Positions 1 to 9,020 of a stretch of DNA of 64,000 bases are shown here, piece after piece (within the stretch, counting starts at the first letter, position 1; every line of letters begins with the position of its first letter). The position numbers and the translations under genes are program-made. Origin of the DNA: Saccharopolyspora phatthalungensis. Lineage in GTDB: Bacteria; Actinomycetota; Actinomycetes; Mycobacteriales; Pseudonocardiaceae. Where the stretch lies: assembly GCF_014203395.1 (NCBI RefSeq), contig NZ_JACHIW010000002.1:2067381-2131380 (forward strand), written 5' to 3'. The notes below the pieces were generated by a model. It did no database searches, was not told the DNA's origin, and saw only the letters and a list, made by a program, of their open reading frames with translations.

Positions 1-657
1 GACCACATTGCCCAGCGCCGACAAGGGCGCCGCCAGCAGCCCGCTGAACGAGCCGACCCCCACCGCCATTTCCGACATCGCGGCATCCCACTTATCGCGC
101 GTTCCCAGCGCGAACTGCAAACCCTGTGCCCCAGCATCCATGACCACTTGCAGCCCGACGCCCACGATCTGACCCATCGCCAAATGCATGAACAACTGAC
201 CCCACCACCGCGACAACAAAAACCGCATTACCGCAAACCGCGCCGCCAGCCACGCCATACTCGCCCCAGCAGTAGGGCCCGCCATCGCCACCGCCCAAGC
301 GATCTCCGCCAAAAGCAGCAGCAGGCCCCCCACTGTCACAAACTTCAAATACTGCACCTGCAACGCCAGATTCCGCACAAACTGCGCCAATTCCCGCAAC
401 CCCGCGCCACCGGATTCCAGCATTGGACCAAACGCCTCCAACCGCTGCGCGAACCGGTCCGCCGCCTTCCCCGAAAACTCACCCCGCACCCGCCCCACCA
501 CATCCCCCACCACCGGACCCAACGTCTCCACCGTCGCCGCATCCGACTCCAACCGCTCCGCCACCGCGAACAACGCATCCTCATCCGCATCCGTCATGTC
601 CTCGCCGGTCAATACCTGAAAAAGCCGCCTCACCTCCTCCGGCACCAGTAAGGACAC
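1..657 (-). CDS. WXG100-like giant toxin-type protein, N-terminal part (runs off left edge)
   Basis: The reading frame is open from a GTG at 655-657 to the window edge (219 codons). The translation is nearly the same as the first 219 residues of the giant protein at 45879-55754. Both share the VPEEVRRLFQVLTG opening, a helical WXG100-like domain (about residues 5-95) and a hydrophobic stretch (about 100-190) with at least two likely membrane segments. Such N-termini occur on very large actinobacterial proteins thought to use type VII-like secretion. The C-terminus lies outside the window, so neither repeats nor a toxin domain can be judged. The start follows alignment with the paralog. No strong ribosome site is visible. 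Confidence 0.8.
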   Translation of the reverse strand, partial: MSLLVPEEVRRLFQVLTGEDMTDADEDALFAVAERLESDAATVETLGPVVGDVVGRVRGEFSGKAADRFAQRLEAFGPMLESGGAGLRELAQFVRNLALQVQYLKFVTVGGLLLLLAEIAWAVAMAGPTAGASMAWLAARFAVMRFLLSRWWGQLFMHLAMGQIVGVGLQVVMDAGAQGLQFALGTRDKWDAAMSEMAVGVGSFSGLLAAPLSALGNVV

Positions 658-1504
658 GAAAAAACACCCAATCAGATCACGCTTCGGACTTGGCCTAAAC
701 GGCCATCGTGCAGGTATTATGAGGCAGCCGAGCCCGTGCACCGAACCGTTCACCCCGCCCCGACAGCGATCATGCGCGTTCAGCCGCCAAAAGCGGGAAA
801 TTCGGGCAACACACGGACCTCTCGCTCCCCGAGACCGAACGCACCCAGGACGCCGACCTCAGGGCGGACGCGACCCCGATTTTCCCAGGTCGCCGAAAAC
901 TCGCGCCCGGCAACGTATTCGGTCCGAGTTCATTCCGACACGTCCCGTCACCCCGCGCGCCGTCATCCGCCGCCTGACCATCCGATTGACCCGAGAACAT
1001 CCACATTGCGGCTTTCGCCGTCTGCCCGTCGCCACCGTCCACAACAGAGCCTCGACCACCCGCCGGCACGACCGTGCACCGAGTTTTGGCACCGTACGGG
1101 CCTACTTGGCGCTGCACCGGGTGTTCGCCGCGCGTCCGCCTCCTTGGCACTTGCACTAAAGGGCCAGCTTCGATGCTCGAACTGACTACCTTCCATGGCT
1201 CTCGCGATGACGCTCCTACGCTGCGCCCATGCGGATGGATTCATTGCTGCTTTCAGCCCCGCTGGGGATCACCTTGAGACCGCCCCCTGCCCATTGTCCG
1301 CCACACCTGCCTCTCGCGGCGTGACGGCCCGGACCGAAATTGAATCTTGTCTATCGTGCCGGTCGGTAATCCTCGTCAATTGCTCGGGTAATCGGCGCCT
1401 TGTTTTCGCAGGCGTTGATCGGCTGCGGCATCCGCAGCATTCCGTGAACCAACGAACCCAAAGGCCCGCTGGAGGACGAAAGTAGCAGGTCTCCCCCTCG
1501 ATGC
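658..1504. other. Gap without a recognisable gene
   Basis: This 850-base stretch has GC-rich open frames on both strands. They are Arg/Pro/His-rich, mutually overlapping and without recognisable domains, so I read them as chance frames. It separates the giant-protein start from the polyketide synthase scar and may include decayed sequence from either. Confidence 0.5.
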
Positions 1505-2062
1505 TTCCGACATCTGCTGACCGGTACCTCCGCCGCCGTCGCGTCGGGCAGGCTCGCCTACTTCTACGGTTCGGAAGGCCCGGCGATCACGGTCGACACG
1601 GCCCAGTCATCCTCATTGGTGGCACTGCATCTGGCCTGCCGGTCGTTGCGAGCACGCGAATGCACGGTGGCGTTGGCCGGGGGTGTCTCGGTGCTGTCCA
1701 CCCCCGGTGTGTTCGTGGAATTCAGCAGGCAGCGGGCGCCGGCGCCGGATGGGCGCTGCAAGGCGTTCTCCGCGACCGCAGACGGGACAGCCTGGGCCGA
1801 GGGCGCCGGTGTCCTCGTTTGGAGCGGCTCTCCGATGCGGTGCGCGGTGGGCACCGCGTCATGGCCGTGATTCGTTCCTCGGCGGTCAATCAGGACGGCG
1901 CGAGCAACGGACTTACCGTGCCCAATGGTTCGGCGCGGGAACGCATGTTCCGCCAAGCGCTTTCGGCAGCTCGGCTGGGCCGGCGGACGTGGACATGGTC
2001 GAGGCCCACGGCACCGGCACCCGGGTCGGCGACCTCGTCGAGGCGCCGAGCGGCTGGAGCGG
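1505..2062 (+). pseudogene. KSQ-type ketosynthase fragment of a modular polyketide synthase loading module
   Basis: The ketosynthase reading is spread over three frames. Frame 2 runs from [16 protein letters not shown] through [10 protein letters not shown] to [12 protein letters not shown]. Frame 1 continues from LERLSDAV through [12 protein letters not shown], and frame 3 ends with [17 protein letters not shown]. At least two frameshifts therefore break it. The active-site position reads Gln in TAQSSS where extender ketosynthases have Cys. This marks KSQ domains, which decarboxylate a malonyl or methylmalonyl starter on the loading module. No start codon, acyltransferase or ACP accompanies it. 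It joins directly to a thioesterase end just downstream. Confidence 0.85.
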
Positions 2063-2449
2063 GCGAGGATGGCGCCGACCGGAATCGTCCTGCTCGACAC
2101 CTACCTGCCCACCAGCGACGAGATCGCGGCGATCCTGCCCGAGCTCATCGGGGACATGTTCGAGCCGCCAGACGGAATCGCCCACCTCGAACAGCTCCGG
2201 CTCACCGCGATGGGACGGTATTTCCGGATGTTCGGCGACTGGAACCCGAATCCGGTTTCCGCGCCGAAGCTGTTCGTGCGGCCGGGCGACCCGCTTCGCG
2301 AACACCATCGAGAAGTCGCCTGGCGGGCCGGGTGGCCGCTGCCCCACCATTCGGCGGATGTTGGCGGGAACCACTTCACGATGATGAGCGAGGGGGCCGC
2401 GACGACGGCCGAGGCGATTTCGCGATGGATCGACGCGCTCCGGCATTGA
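2063..2449 (+). pseudogene. C-terminal fragment of a polyketide synthase thioesterase domain
   Basis: In one frame the sequence reads [14 protein letters not shown], then [23 protein letters not shown] and [10 protein letters not shown], followed by a stop at 2449. This matches the last 120-130 residues of the type I thioesterase that releases polyketide chains, including the catalytic His in GNHFTMM. The N-terminal half with the nucleophilic Ser is missing. The fragment begins right where the KSQ remnant ends, so the pair looks like the two outer ends of a polyketide synthase system left after an internal deletion. Confidence 0.85.
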
Positions 2450-2684
2450 AACGTCCTAATGTCCGCTGGGCGGAATGGGAATTTCGGTCCGATCGGTGCA
2501 ACAGCCCCCGCTGTCTGCTTTATTCGCGATGCTCTATTCGCGCGGCGTGGGACGACTGCGGCGTGCGGCGACTTCCGTTATCGGTGAGGTGATTTCAGAT
2601 TCTCGGTTTTCCGGCGACGCTTCTGGGGAAATGCCGATTTCGCCACTTTTGAAACGATTCTTTAGGCGTCGAGAAGTCCGCGCG
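2450..2684. other. Short gap with no supported gene
   Basis: About 235 bases lie between the thioesterase remnant and the end of the minus-strand regulator. I see no domain, repeat or convincing hairpin in it. Confidence 0.4.
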
Positions 2685-3764
2685 TCAGGCGCGGGCGGAG
2701 GGCACGGGGCGCCGAAGCAGCCCCTCGTTGATGGCACGGGAGGCGGCCTCGGCCCGCGTCGTGCAGCAGAGCTTGGCAAGCAGGTGCTCGACGTGCTTGG
2801 CGACGGTCTTGGTCGAGAGGAACAACGTGGCAGCGATCTGCGGGTTCGAGCACCCGGCCGTCACGAGCGTGAGCACGTCAAGCTCGCGAGGCGTCAGCTC
2901 GTGCGGGAGGCGGCTCGCAGCCACGGTGACCACGGCGCCCTCCGGGATGGGTGCTAGCCGCACCTCGTGCCAATGTCCGGCGTCGTCCTGCCACAGGAAA
3001 CGGGTGACCACCTGCCCGGAGCACAGCGTCTGGGCCACGGCGCGGGGCAGCGCGCCGTCGGAGATGAGGTGGGGCCCGGGAGCGGGGCCCGCGAGCGTGA
3101 CCACCCTCGCCTCAGGGGTCACGATGGCCCCTCCTTCCTCGGTGCCGAGCGAGGAAGCCAGCCACGTGGGCGGGCGAAGGATGTCGGTCACGCCGGCCAG
3201 CATCTGCTGCATGATGACCAGCGCATGCGCCGCGGAGTCCGAGGGGTGGCGCCGCGAGTCGGTGCTGACGTGCATGCTGCCGGTGTAGCGGCCGTCCGGC
3301 GTGTAAAGGCAGGTCGTCACGCCTTCGTCGAAGCCCGCCGGCATGAACACCTCGCGCGCGGAGTACAGCCGGCGGTAGTCGAACGGCATGTCGCGCCAGC
3401 GCAGCGGCTCCGGGTCGACGTTGCGCATGAGTTCGTAGACCTCGTCGTGGTGCACGAACCAGGTGTCGAGGTGCCGCACCACCTCGGGCGGGTAGGACGC
3501 GTTGGCGATCGTTTCGTGTCGATCGGTAATTGGATTCCACGCGCTGATGCTGGCCGCCGCGTACGGCACGATCGACCGGAAACGGTCCAGGATCTCGGCG
3601 GCGCCGGCCCTCAGGTCGGTGGTAGCCGCGGCGATTTGTCCGATATCGAGCAAACACTCAATGTCGCGCGGCGCGATGTGCTGGCCGTGGGTGCGAAGAA
3701 CCCCGGCAGGACTCCGGTGAGTGCTACGGCGACCCGGACCTCGCCCTTGACCTATGCCAACCAT
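2685..3764 (-). CDS. dmfR: LuxR-family regulator, probable DmfR-type activator of the dimethylformamidase genes
   Basis: The protein has about 359 residues. Its C-terminus is a clear LuxR-type helix-turn-helix (LTPRELDVLTLV, then IAATLFLSTKTVAKHV and LLAKLCCTTRAEA). The first 250 residues look like a GAF-type sensory region. It is divergent from the two dimethylformamidase subunit genes. LuxR-type regulators called DmfR flank dmfA1A2 in methylotrophic proteobacteria, so the role is inferred from position and family. The start is uncertain: I chose ATG at 3762-3764, because upstream extension to a TTG near 3830 adds low-complexity sequence with no ribosome site. The inducer is unknown. Confidence 0.8.
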   Translation of the reverse strand: MVGIGQGRGPGRRSTHRSPAGVLRTHGQHIAPRDIECLLDIGQIAAATTDLRAGAAEILDRFRSIVPYAAASISAWNPITDRHETIANASYPPEVVRHLDTWFVHHDEVYELMRNVDPEPLRWRDMPFDYRRLYSAREVFMPAGFDEGVTTCLYTPDGRYTGSMHVSTDSRRHPSDSAAHALVIMQQMLAGVTDILRPPTWLASSLGTEEGGAIVTPEARVVTLAGPAPGPHLISDGALPRAVAQTLCSGQVVTRFLWQDDAGHWHEVRLAPIPEGAVVTVAASRLPHELTPRELDVLTLVTAGCSNPQIAATLFLSTKTVAKHVEHLLAKLCCTTRAEAASRAINEGLLRRPVPSARA

Positions 3765-3935
3765 TATGTCCAGCAATTGTGGGCGAGGTCCGGGGAGCGG
3801 GCAAGAGCGGTGCCGGCGAAAAATGCGCAAGTTGACTTATCGAACCGGCGTCGGCAGCGGGCTACGTTGAATAGCGCGGGTGTTCCGGAGTCCCGGAGTT
3901 CCGATGGTTCGGCCGGCAAAGGAGGTTGATCAGGG

Positions 3936-4322
3936 ATGGCAGTGGAGCTTCCCTCTCAGGAAGAGCAGTTCGCGCGCGAGCACGCCGCGTATCTCCAGGT
4001 CGAGCAGCACATCCTGGAAACCGAGGTCAAACCGCGCATTACCCAGGCGATCATCGACGAGCACCGCACGCGACCGATCGGCAAGCACAGTGACGAGCTG
4101 GAGCGGGTGCTCATCTACCTGCGAAAGCATCACCTGAAAATGCCGGGCAAGTACATCCTCGTGTGCACGAAACCGCACGAGGAATGGCGCATTGCGACGA
4201 TCATCGGCACGCCCGGGCGCCCGCCCGAGCTCCTGCCCGACAGCTTTCCCGACCGATACGAGGCCGAGCACGGCCTCTTCCTGAAGCGGCTCGCGGACGC
4301 CGACCTGTTGCCGGCGTACTGA
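3936..4322 (+). CDS. dmfA1: N,N-dimethylformamidase small (light) subunit
   Basis: A 128-residue protein with charged helices at the N-terminus (QEEQFAREHAAYLQ) and the conserved-looking EEWRIATIIGTPGRPP segment. It resembles the light subunit of N,N-dimethylformamidase, which packs against the large catalytic subunit. The complex hydrolyses dimethylformamide to dimethylamine and formate in the cytoplasm. A strong GGAGG at about 3921-3925 fixes the ATG at 3936. The large-subunit gene follows 13 bases after the stop, with its own GAGGAGG. This is a classic two-subunit operon. Confidence 0.9.
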   Translation: MAVELPSQEEQFAREHAAYLQVEQHILETEVKPRITQAIIDEHRTRPIGKHSDELERVLIYLRKHHLKMPGKYILVCTKPHEEWRIATIIGTPGRPPELLPDSFPDRYEAEHGLFLKRLADADLLPAY

Positions 4323-4335
4323 GGAGGTCAGGATC

Positions 4336-6693
4336 ATGAAGGTCATCGGCTACAGCGACGAGCTGAGCGTGTTCCCCGGCGAGCTCGTGAACTTCTTCGT
4401 CAGCTGTGACGCGGAGAGCTATCACGCCGACATCGTGAAGCTTATTCACGGCGACACGAACCCCGACGGCCCGGGCTTCAAGGTCGAACCGGTCCGCACC
4501 GACATCGACACCGACTACGAGGGCCGGGTGCAGCGCGTCTACTCCGGTTCCCATGTGATCGTCGACGATCATCCGCGCCTGCGTCTCCCCGTTTTCACGC
4601 TGCAGGTGCTGATCTGCCCGACGATGCCGACGAAGACCGAGGGCTACTGGCGGCCGGGCCCGCAAGGGCTGCTGACGAAGTGGGACGCTTCCAGGGAAGC
4701 GGGGTACGGCCTGTTCATCGGGGAGGACGGGTGCCTCGAAGCCTGGCTGGGCGATGGGCCGGGAAACGTCCACCGCATTTCCTCCGGAAAACCGTTGCTG
4801 GCCGGATGTTGGTACCTCGCCTCGATGTCCGTGGAAAATGGCACCGTCACGCTCAACCAGGAGCCGATCGTCACGCCGACGAACGGGCGCTTCGCGCTGG
4901 CGAGCTCCTTGCAGTCGACTACCGCGCTCGTGATGGAGCACAGCACCGTGCGCGTGCCGAACGACGTCGACGTGCCGTTGGTGATGGCCGGTTATGTCGA
5001 GCAGTTGACCGACGAGCCGATCGGAGTGGCGGTAGCCGGTGGCTACAACGGCAAGCTCGACCGGCCGCGGGTGCATGCGGCGGCGCTGCCGCGCGAGCAA
5101 ATCGTTTCACAGATCGACAATCCGCACGGTCCGGCGCTGGTCGCCGCGTGGAACTTCCAGGAGGAGATCACCCGGCAGGGCATCCGCGAGACCCGCCGGA
5201 TCACCGATGTGTCGGCGAACCAGCTGCACGGCCGCACGGTCAACGTGCCGACCCGGGCGGTGACCGGCTACAACTGGCGGGCCAAGGAGCAGAACTTCAT
5301 CCATGCCACGGACCAGTACGGCGCGATCCACTTTCATGATGACGATCTCGACGACGCGCGCTGGGCGGTCGACTTCACGCTGAAGGTCCCCGACGATCTC
5401 CCCTCCGGTCTGTATGCCGCGCGGCTGCGCGCCGACGCCGACACCGACTACGTGCCGTTCTACGTTCGCCCGCTCCCCGGGCGGGAAAAACGCATCTGCT
5501 TCCTCGTGCCGACCGCCAGCTACCTGGCCTACGCCAATGATCATGTGACGTTGACGGCGCCGCTGGCACAACTTTTCGTGGCGCGGGCACCGGCGCTGCA
5601 AGAAGGCAACATCGTCCTGTCCGAGCATCGCGAGTTCGGCCTTTCCACCTATGACGTGCACAGCGACGGATCCGGGGTGGCGTACTCCTCGCGGCTGCGG
5701 CCGATTCTGAACATGCGCCCGGGCTTCCGGCACTGGCTGTCGCCGTCGCTGTGGCAGTTCAACGCCGACCTCCACCTGATCGATTGGCTCACGACCCTGG
5801 GCTACGAGTTCGACGTGATCACCGACCAGGACCTGCACCACGAGGGCGTCGACGTGCTGCGGCCGTACCGCGTGGTGCTCACCGGCTCGCACCCCGAGTA
5901 CTACTCCGAGCAGATGCTCGACCACCTGCACGCCTACACCGAAGGCGGCGGGCGGCTCATGTACCTGGGCGCCAACGGTTTCTACTGGGTCATCAACTTC
6001 GACCCGGAGAACAAGAACGTCATTGAGGTGCGCAAGGGCCACGGCTCCAACGCATGGCGCTGCCGCCCCGGTGAATTCCACCTCTCCTTCACCGGGGAAT
6101 ACGGCACACTTTGGCGCCATCGCGGCCGCGCGCCGCAACGGCTGGCAGGGGTCGGCTTCGGTGCCGAAGGCTTTGACGTCTCGTCCTACTACCGCCGCAC
6201 CGAAGATGGCCGCAGCGACCAACTGAACTGGATGTTCGACGGGATCGCACCCGACGAAAAGTTAGGAGACTTCGGCCTCGTCGGCGACGGCGCGGCAGGA
6301 CTCGAACTCGACATCTATGACGCGGCGCTCGGATCACCGCCGGAGGCGCTGATCGCGGCGAACTCGGAAGGTCACACCGACATCTACCTCGAAGTGCTCG
6401 AAGAGCTCTTCTTCAACGTCCCCGGCTCGGGCGGAACGCAGAACGGTCGCGTTCGCGGCGACATCGTCTACTTCCCCACCGCCAACGGCGGCGCGGTGTG
6501 GTCGGCGAGCTCGATCGCCTACTGCGGTTCGCTCTCCCACAACAACTACGACAACAACATCTCCAAGCTCACCAAGAACGTGCTCGACCGCTTCGCCTCC
6601 GACGGGCCGCCGCCCCCGGGCGCGCAGCGACAAGCCACCACCGCAGCCAACACGGAAGACACAGTCGAACCTCTCCTCGACGGAGTCGGCTGA
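4336..6693 (+). CDS. dmfA2: N,N-dimethylformamidase large (catalytic) subunit
   Basis: A 785-residue protein, close to the usual size of the heavy subunit. The N-terminal 300 residues look like beta-rich and lectin-like domains (WRPGPQGLLTKWD, VAAWNFQEE). The C-terminal half is a glutamine-amidotransferase-like fold. In characterised dimethylformamidase a mononuclear iron is held by two Tyr and one Glu. Good counterparts here are Tyr399 (SYLAYAND), Tyr439 (LSTYDVHSDG) and Glu521 (GSHPEYYSEQ). The metal site therefore appears intact and the enzyme is probably active. The last 40 residues are low-complexity and probably not catalytic. A long perfect hairpin lies 55 bases after the stop. Confidence 0.93.
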   Translation: MKVIGYSDELSVFPGELVNFFVSCDAESYHADIVKLIHGDTNPDGPGFKVEPVRTDIDTDYEGRVQRVYSGSHVIVDDHPRLRLPVFTLQVLICPTMPTKTEGYWRPGPQGLLTKWDASREAGYGLFIGEDGCLEAWLGDGPGNVHRISSGKPLLAGCWYLASMSVENGTVTLNQEPIVTPTNGRFALASSLQSTTALVMEHSTVRVPNDVDVPLVMAGYVEQLTDEPIGVAVAGGYNGKLDRPRVHAAALPREQIVSQIDNPHGPALVAAWNFQEEITRQGIRETRRITDVSANQLHGRTVNVPTRAVTGYNWRAKEQNFIHATDQYGAIHFHDDDLDDARWAVDFTLKVPDDLPSGLYAARLRADADTDYVPFYVRPLPGREKRICFLVPTASYLAYANDHVTLTAPLAQLFVARAPALQEGNIVLSEHREFGLSTYDVHSDGSGVAYSSRLRPILNMRPGFRHWLSPSLWQFNADLHLIDWLTTLGYEFDVITDQDLHHEGVDVLRPYRVVLTGSHPEYYSEQMLDHLHAYTEGGGRLMYLGANGFYWVINFDPENKNVIEVRKGHGSNAWRCRPGEFHLSFTGEYGTLWRHRGRAPQRLAGVGFGAEGFDVSSYYRRTEDGRSDQLNWMFDGIAPDEKLGDFGLVGDGAAGLELDIYDAALGSPPEALIAANSEGHTDIYLEVLEELFFNVPGSGGTQNGRVRGDIVYFPTANGGAVWSASSIAYCGSLSHNNYDNNISKLTKNVLDRFASDGPPPPGAQRQATTAANTEDTVEPLLDGVG

Positions 6694-6748
6694 GAAGCCA
6701 CGTTGGCTGAGGAGCCCAGCCCCGACAACCCCCGACCTGGGCTCTGCA

Positions 6749-6789
6749 CGCCAGTGGCGTCGGCCCCCCGAATGCCGACGCCACTGGCG
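6749..6789 (+). terminator. Strong hairpin after the dimethylformamidase operon
   Basis: A 16-bp perfect stem (arms 6749-6764 and 6774-6789, CGCCAGTGGCGTCGGC and its complement) with a 9-base loop lies 55 bases past the dmfA2 stop. It has no clear U tract, as is common for GC-rich actinobacterial terminators. Confidence 0.75.
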
Positions 6790-7074
6790 AAAACCTCATA
6801 AGCCGTACCCCGCGCTCCCCCACTCCGACCACCCGGCCGCCCGGCTGGGGCATGCGGTCGCGAACGGGATAAGCCCTTCCAAGGCAGTTTCCGTTCGCGA
6901 CCGGCGCCCCGAGAAGCGCCGGTGATCAACCAGGTAGCCATCTACTTTTCTCCCTTTCCGCATGGCTTTCCGTACCCCCCACTGAAACAGCCCGGAGCAA
7001 CGAAAAGAGCGCCGAAGATGGTCACCCTTATCCAGGGACGAAAAGGACCACCATCACCACGGGAGAGGCAGCGT

Positions 7075-7794
7075 CTATCTGATGTTCTTGTGGCGAGCTT
7101 CCAGCACCGGGATTCTCGCGATCTTCTCGGGCGGCAGGTCGTCCCACAGAAGTCCCTGCGGTCGCCTCGGATCCGGGCAGCGGATGACGAAGTCGGGCGT
7201 CACGATCACATCCACGCTGAAGTCGTGGTCGGTCTCGGGAAGCTCGTCCTCAATGACCTGAAGGGGGTGCACAGTAGTCACGATCGTCGTCTCCGGCCCG
7301 ATCAGCCCCGCCTCCTGAAGCAAGGCCACCTCGATGTCCGAGTAACCCGCGCCTTTGCCCAGCCGGACCCCGCGCCGGTTAACGGCCACGCTGCCGCAGA
7401 CAATCAGGTCGACCGGTTTCATCTCGTCCACATCCACTTTACGGCCGATCTTCGCAGCGACGTTCTTACTGGCGGCCTCGTCGGCGGGCACTGACAGCTC
7501 AGCCGGGGCGAGCAGCGAGAAAGGTTTCGGCTCGGCCAGCTTCGGCACCGCCATGTATACGAGCTTGCCCTCTCGGAGAGCACGGGCACGGACGGGTTGC
7601 TGGGCCTTGTCCGGTACGGCCTTCACCACCTTGGCGGCCTGCCACTCGGGCAGTTCGGCCAGCCGCTCGGCGGCTCGATCGGCTCCGAAGAACGACGGGA
7701 TGCGGCCGTGGACGCCAGCGGGGGCGGCCAGACCAGACTCCAGCAGCGCCCACACCCGCTCACGAATTGCCTGCTTCGCCTGATCGACGTTCAC
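7075..7794 (-). CDS. 5-formyltetrahydrofolate cyclo-ligase family protein
   Basis: A 239-residue protein with the family's signature near the middle (RRGVRLGKGAGYSDIE, a GxGxGYxD-type nucleotide/phosphate loop) and the later TTVHPLQV segment. Family members use ATP to turn 5-formyl-THF into 5,10-methenyl-THF. This long form belongs to a divergent branch whose activity is not always proven. It starts at GTG 7792-7794 behind a GGGGTGAG. It converges with the dimethylformamidase genes, whose product formate also feeds one-carbon metabolism. That link is inference only. Confidence 0.78.
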   Translation of the reverse strand: MNVDQAKQAIRERVWALLESGLAAPAGVHGRIPSFFGADRAAERLAELPEWQAAKVVKAVPDKAQQPVRARALREGKLVYMAVPKLAEPKPFSLLAPAELSVPADEAASKNVAAKIGRKVDVDEMKPVDLIVCGSVAVNRRGVRLGKGAGYSDIEVALLQEAGLIGPETTIVTTVHPLQVIEDELPETDHDFSVDVIVTPDFVIRCPDPRRPQGLLWDDLPPEKIARIPVLEARHKNIR

Positions 7795-7810
7795 CAGCTC
7801 ACCCCTACAC

Positions 7811-8001
7811 GGTCATCAGGGCCCGGGCTGCTCGATTCCGACGCGGTCGAACTGGTCGCCATCTGCGACGAGGACGCCGAGGCCTTGCGCGAACAGCAGT
7901 ACAAGCTGAAGGTTGCGGGCTACGCCAACGCGGACGCAAATCGGTTCGCCTCAATCGTTGCGGAACGCTACGGCCTCGGGCCGGGGGCCGTAGCGGCGTG
8001 A
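7811..8001 (+). pseudogene. Fragment of an unidentified acidic helical protein
   Basis: One frame reads naturally as protein (DSDAVELVAICDEDAEALRE, then GYANADANRFASIVAE and YGLGPGAVAA, stop at 8001). It has strong third-position GC and no start or ribosome site. It abuts the 5' end of the cyclo-ligase gene on its left and the regulator's end on its right. I read it as the tail of a lost gene. The family is not recognised. Confidence 0.35.
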
Positions 8002-8006
8002 TGAGA

Positions 8007-8885
8007 TCAGCGCACGTTCGGTTCGCGTTCCTGGTTTTCGGTGCTGTTCCAGTTCGCCAGCAGGCGCATCGAGGTGTCCGAGGGCGAACCGGGTTCCGTG
8101 GTGTAGACGAACAAGATCTGGTCGGGATCCCCGGCCGGATGCAATGCCTGGTACTGCACGGTCAGGTCGCCGACGAGGGGATGGTGGTAGCCCTTCGACC
8201 CGGTGGTGCGCCGGTGCACCTTGTGGTCGGACCACCACTTCCGGAACTCCGCCGAGTGGATGAACAGGTCGCCGATCAGCGCCGACAGCTGCGGATCGTC
8301 CGGGTAGCGGCCGGCGTCGAGTCGCAGCATCGCCACCGTGTCGGCGGCGACCGCCGCCCAGTCCTGGTAGAGCTCGCGAGCATGCGGATCGAAGAACACG
8401 AACCGCGCCTGGTTTCGCTCGGCCGCCGGCAGCGCCCGGAACTCGGTGATCAGCGCACCGGCGAGCCGGTTGTGCGCCAAGACATCGAGCCGCCGTCCGA
8501 GGACGAACGCCGGGGAGTGCAGCTCGTCGAGCATTTCGATCAGTCGCAGGGTCGCGGGTTCCACGCGCTGGGGGCGTGCGCGGCGCTTGCGCCGGGCCGG
8601 CTCCGGCCGACCCAGGTCCATCAGGTGCTGGCGCTCGGCCTCGTTGAGCCTCAGAGCGGTGGCCAGCGCGTCCAGCACGTCGGCCGAGGCGCTGCGGCTG
8701 CGGCCCTGTTCCAGCCGCGTGTAGTAGTCCACGCTCACCCCAGCGAGCTGCGCGAGCTCTTCGCGCCTCAGTCCGGGGACCCGACGGCGGGAGGATTCGC
8801 GGCCCAGCGCCAGCTCCTCCGGACTCACCCGGGCCCGGCAGGTTCGCAGGAACTTCGCCAGCTCAGTGCTCTCCACGGCGCTCAT
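8007..8885 (-). CDS. XRE-family regulator with MmyB-like ligand-binding domain
   Basis: A 292-residue protein. Residues about 8-85 are an XRE helix-turn-helix (VPGLRREELAQLAGVSVDYY, then TRLEQGRSRSAS). The remainder is the MmyB-type PAS-like domain (ALITEFRALP, then ARELYQDWAAVAADTVAMLR and HPLVGDLTVQYQALH). MmyB-like regulators are common in actinobacteria and the ligand-binding pocket has been reported to hold fatty acids. Targets are unknown. The ATG at 8883-8885 gives the family's normal length. The small membrane-protein gene on the right is divergent. Confidence 0.88.
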   Translation of the reverse strand: MSAVESTELAKFLRTCRARVSPEELALGRESSRRRVPGLRREELAQLAGVSVDYYTRLEQGRSRSASADVLDALATALRLNEAERQHLMDLGRPEPARRKRRARPQRVEPATLRLIEMLDELHSPAFVLGRRLDVLAHNRLAGALITEFRALPAAERNQARFVFFDPHARELYQDWAAVAADTVAMLRLDAGRYPDDPQLSALIGDLFIHSAEFRKWWSDHKVHRRTTGSKGYHHPLVGDLTVQYQALHPAGDPDQILFVYTTEPGSPSDTSMRLLANWNSTENQEREPNVR

Positions 8886-9020
8886 AACGCCGATTTTGCC
8901 CGTTCAACGCGCGGTGGAACCGCGTCAACGTGGCCCAACTTGTCCCCCTCGCATGGCGATTTCTGGCCTGAAGCGGCAGTGGCCGACGCCCGGAGCTCCG
9001 GCGGCTGGCAATCTGATCAT

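Noticed and set aside
345..698. Open frames on both strands over the first 700 bases, besides the giant N-terminus
   Set aside because: They are shadows of the minus-strand giant gene, with Pro/Arg/His-rich low-complexity translation. The matching paralog at 55 kb supports only the minus frame starting at 657.
719..1159. 146-aa plus-strand and overlapping 149-aa and 128-aa frames
   Set aside because: Three mutually overlapping Arg-rich frames with no ribosome sites or domains; typical chance frames in high-GC DNA.
5107..6222. 371-aa minus-strand frame opposite dmfA2
   Set aside because: It is antisense to a well-supported catalytic subunit and has the Val/Gly/Arg-rich, domain-less look of an opposite-strand shadow.
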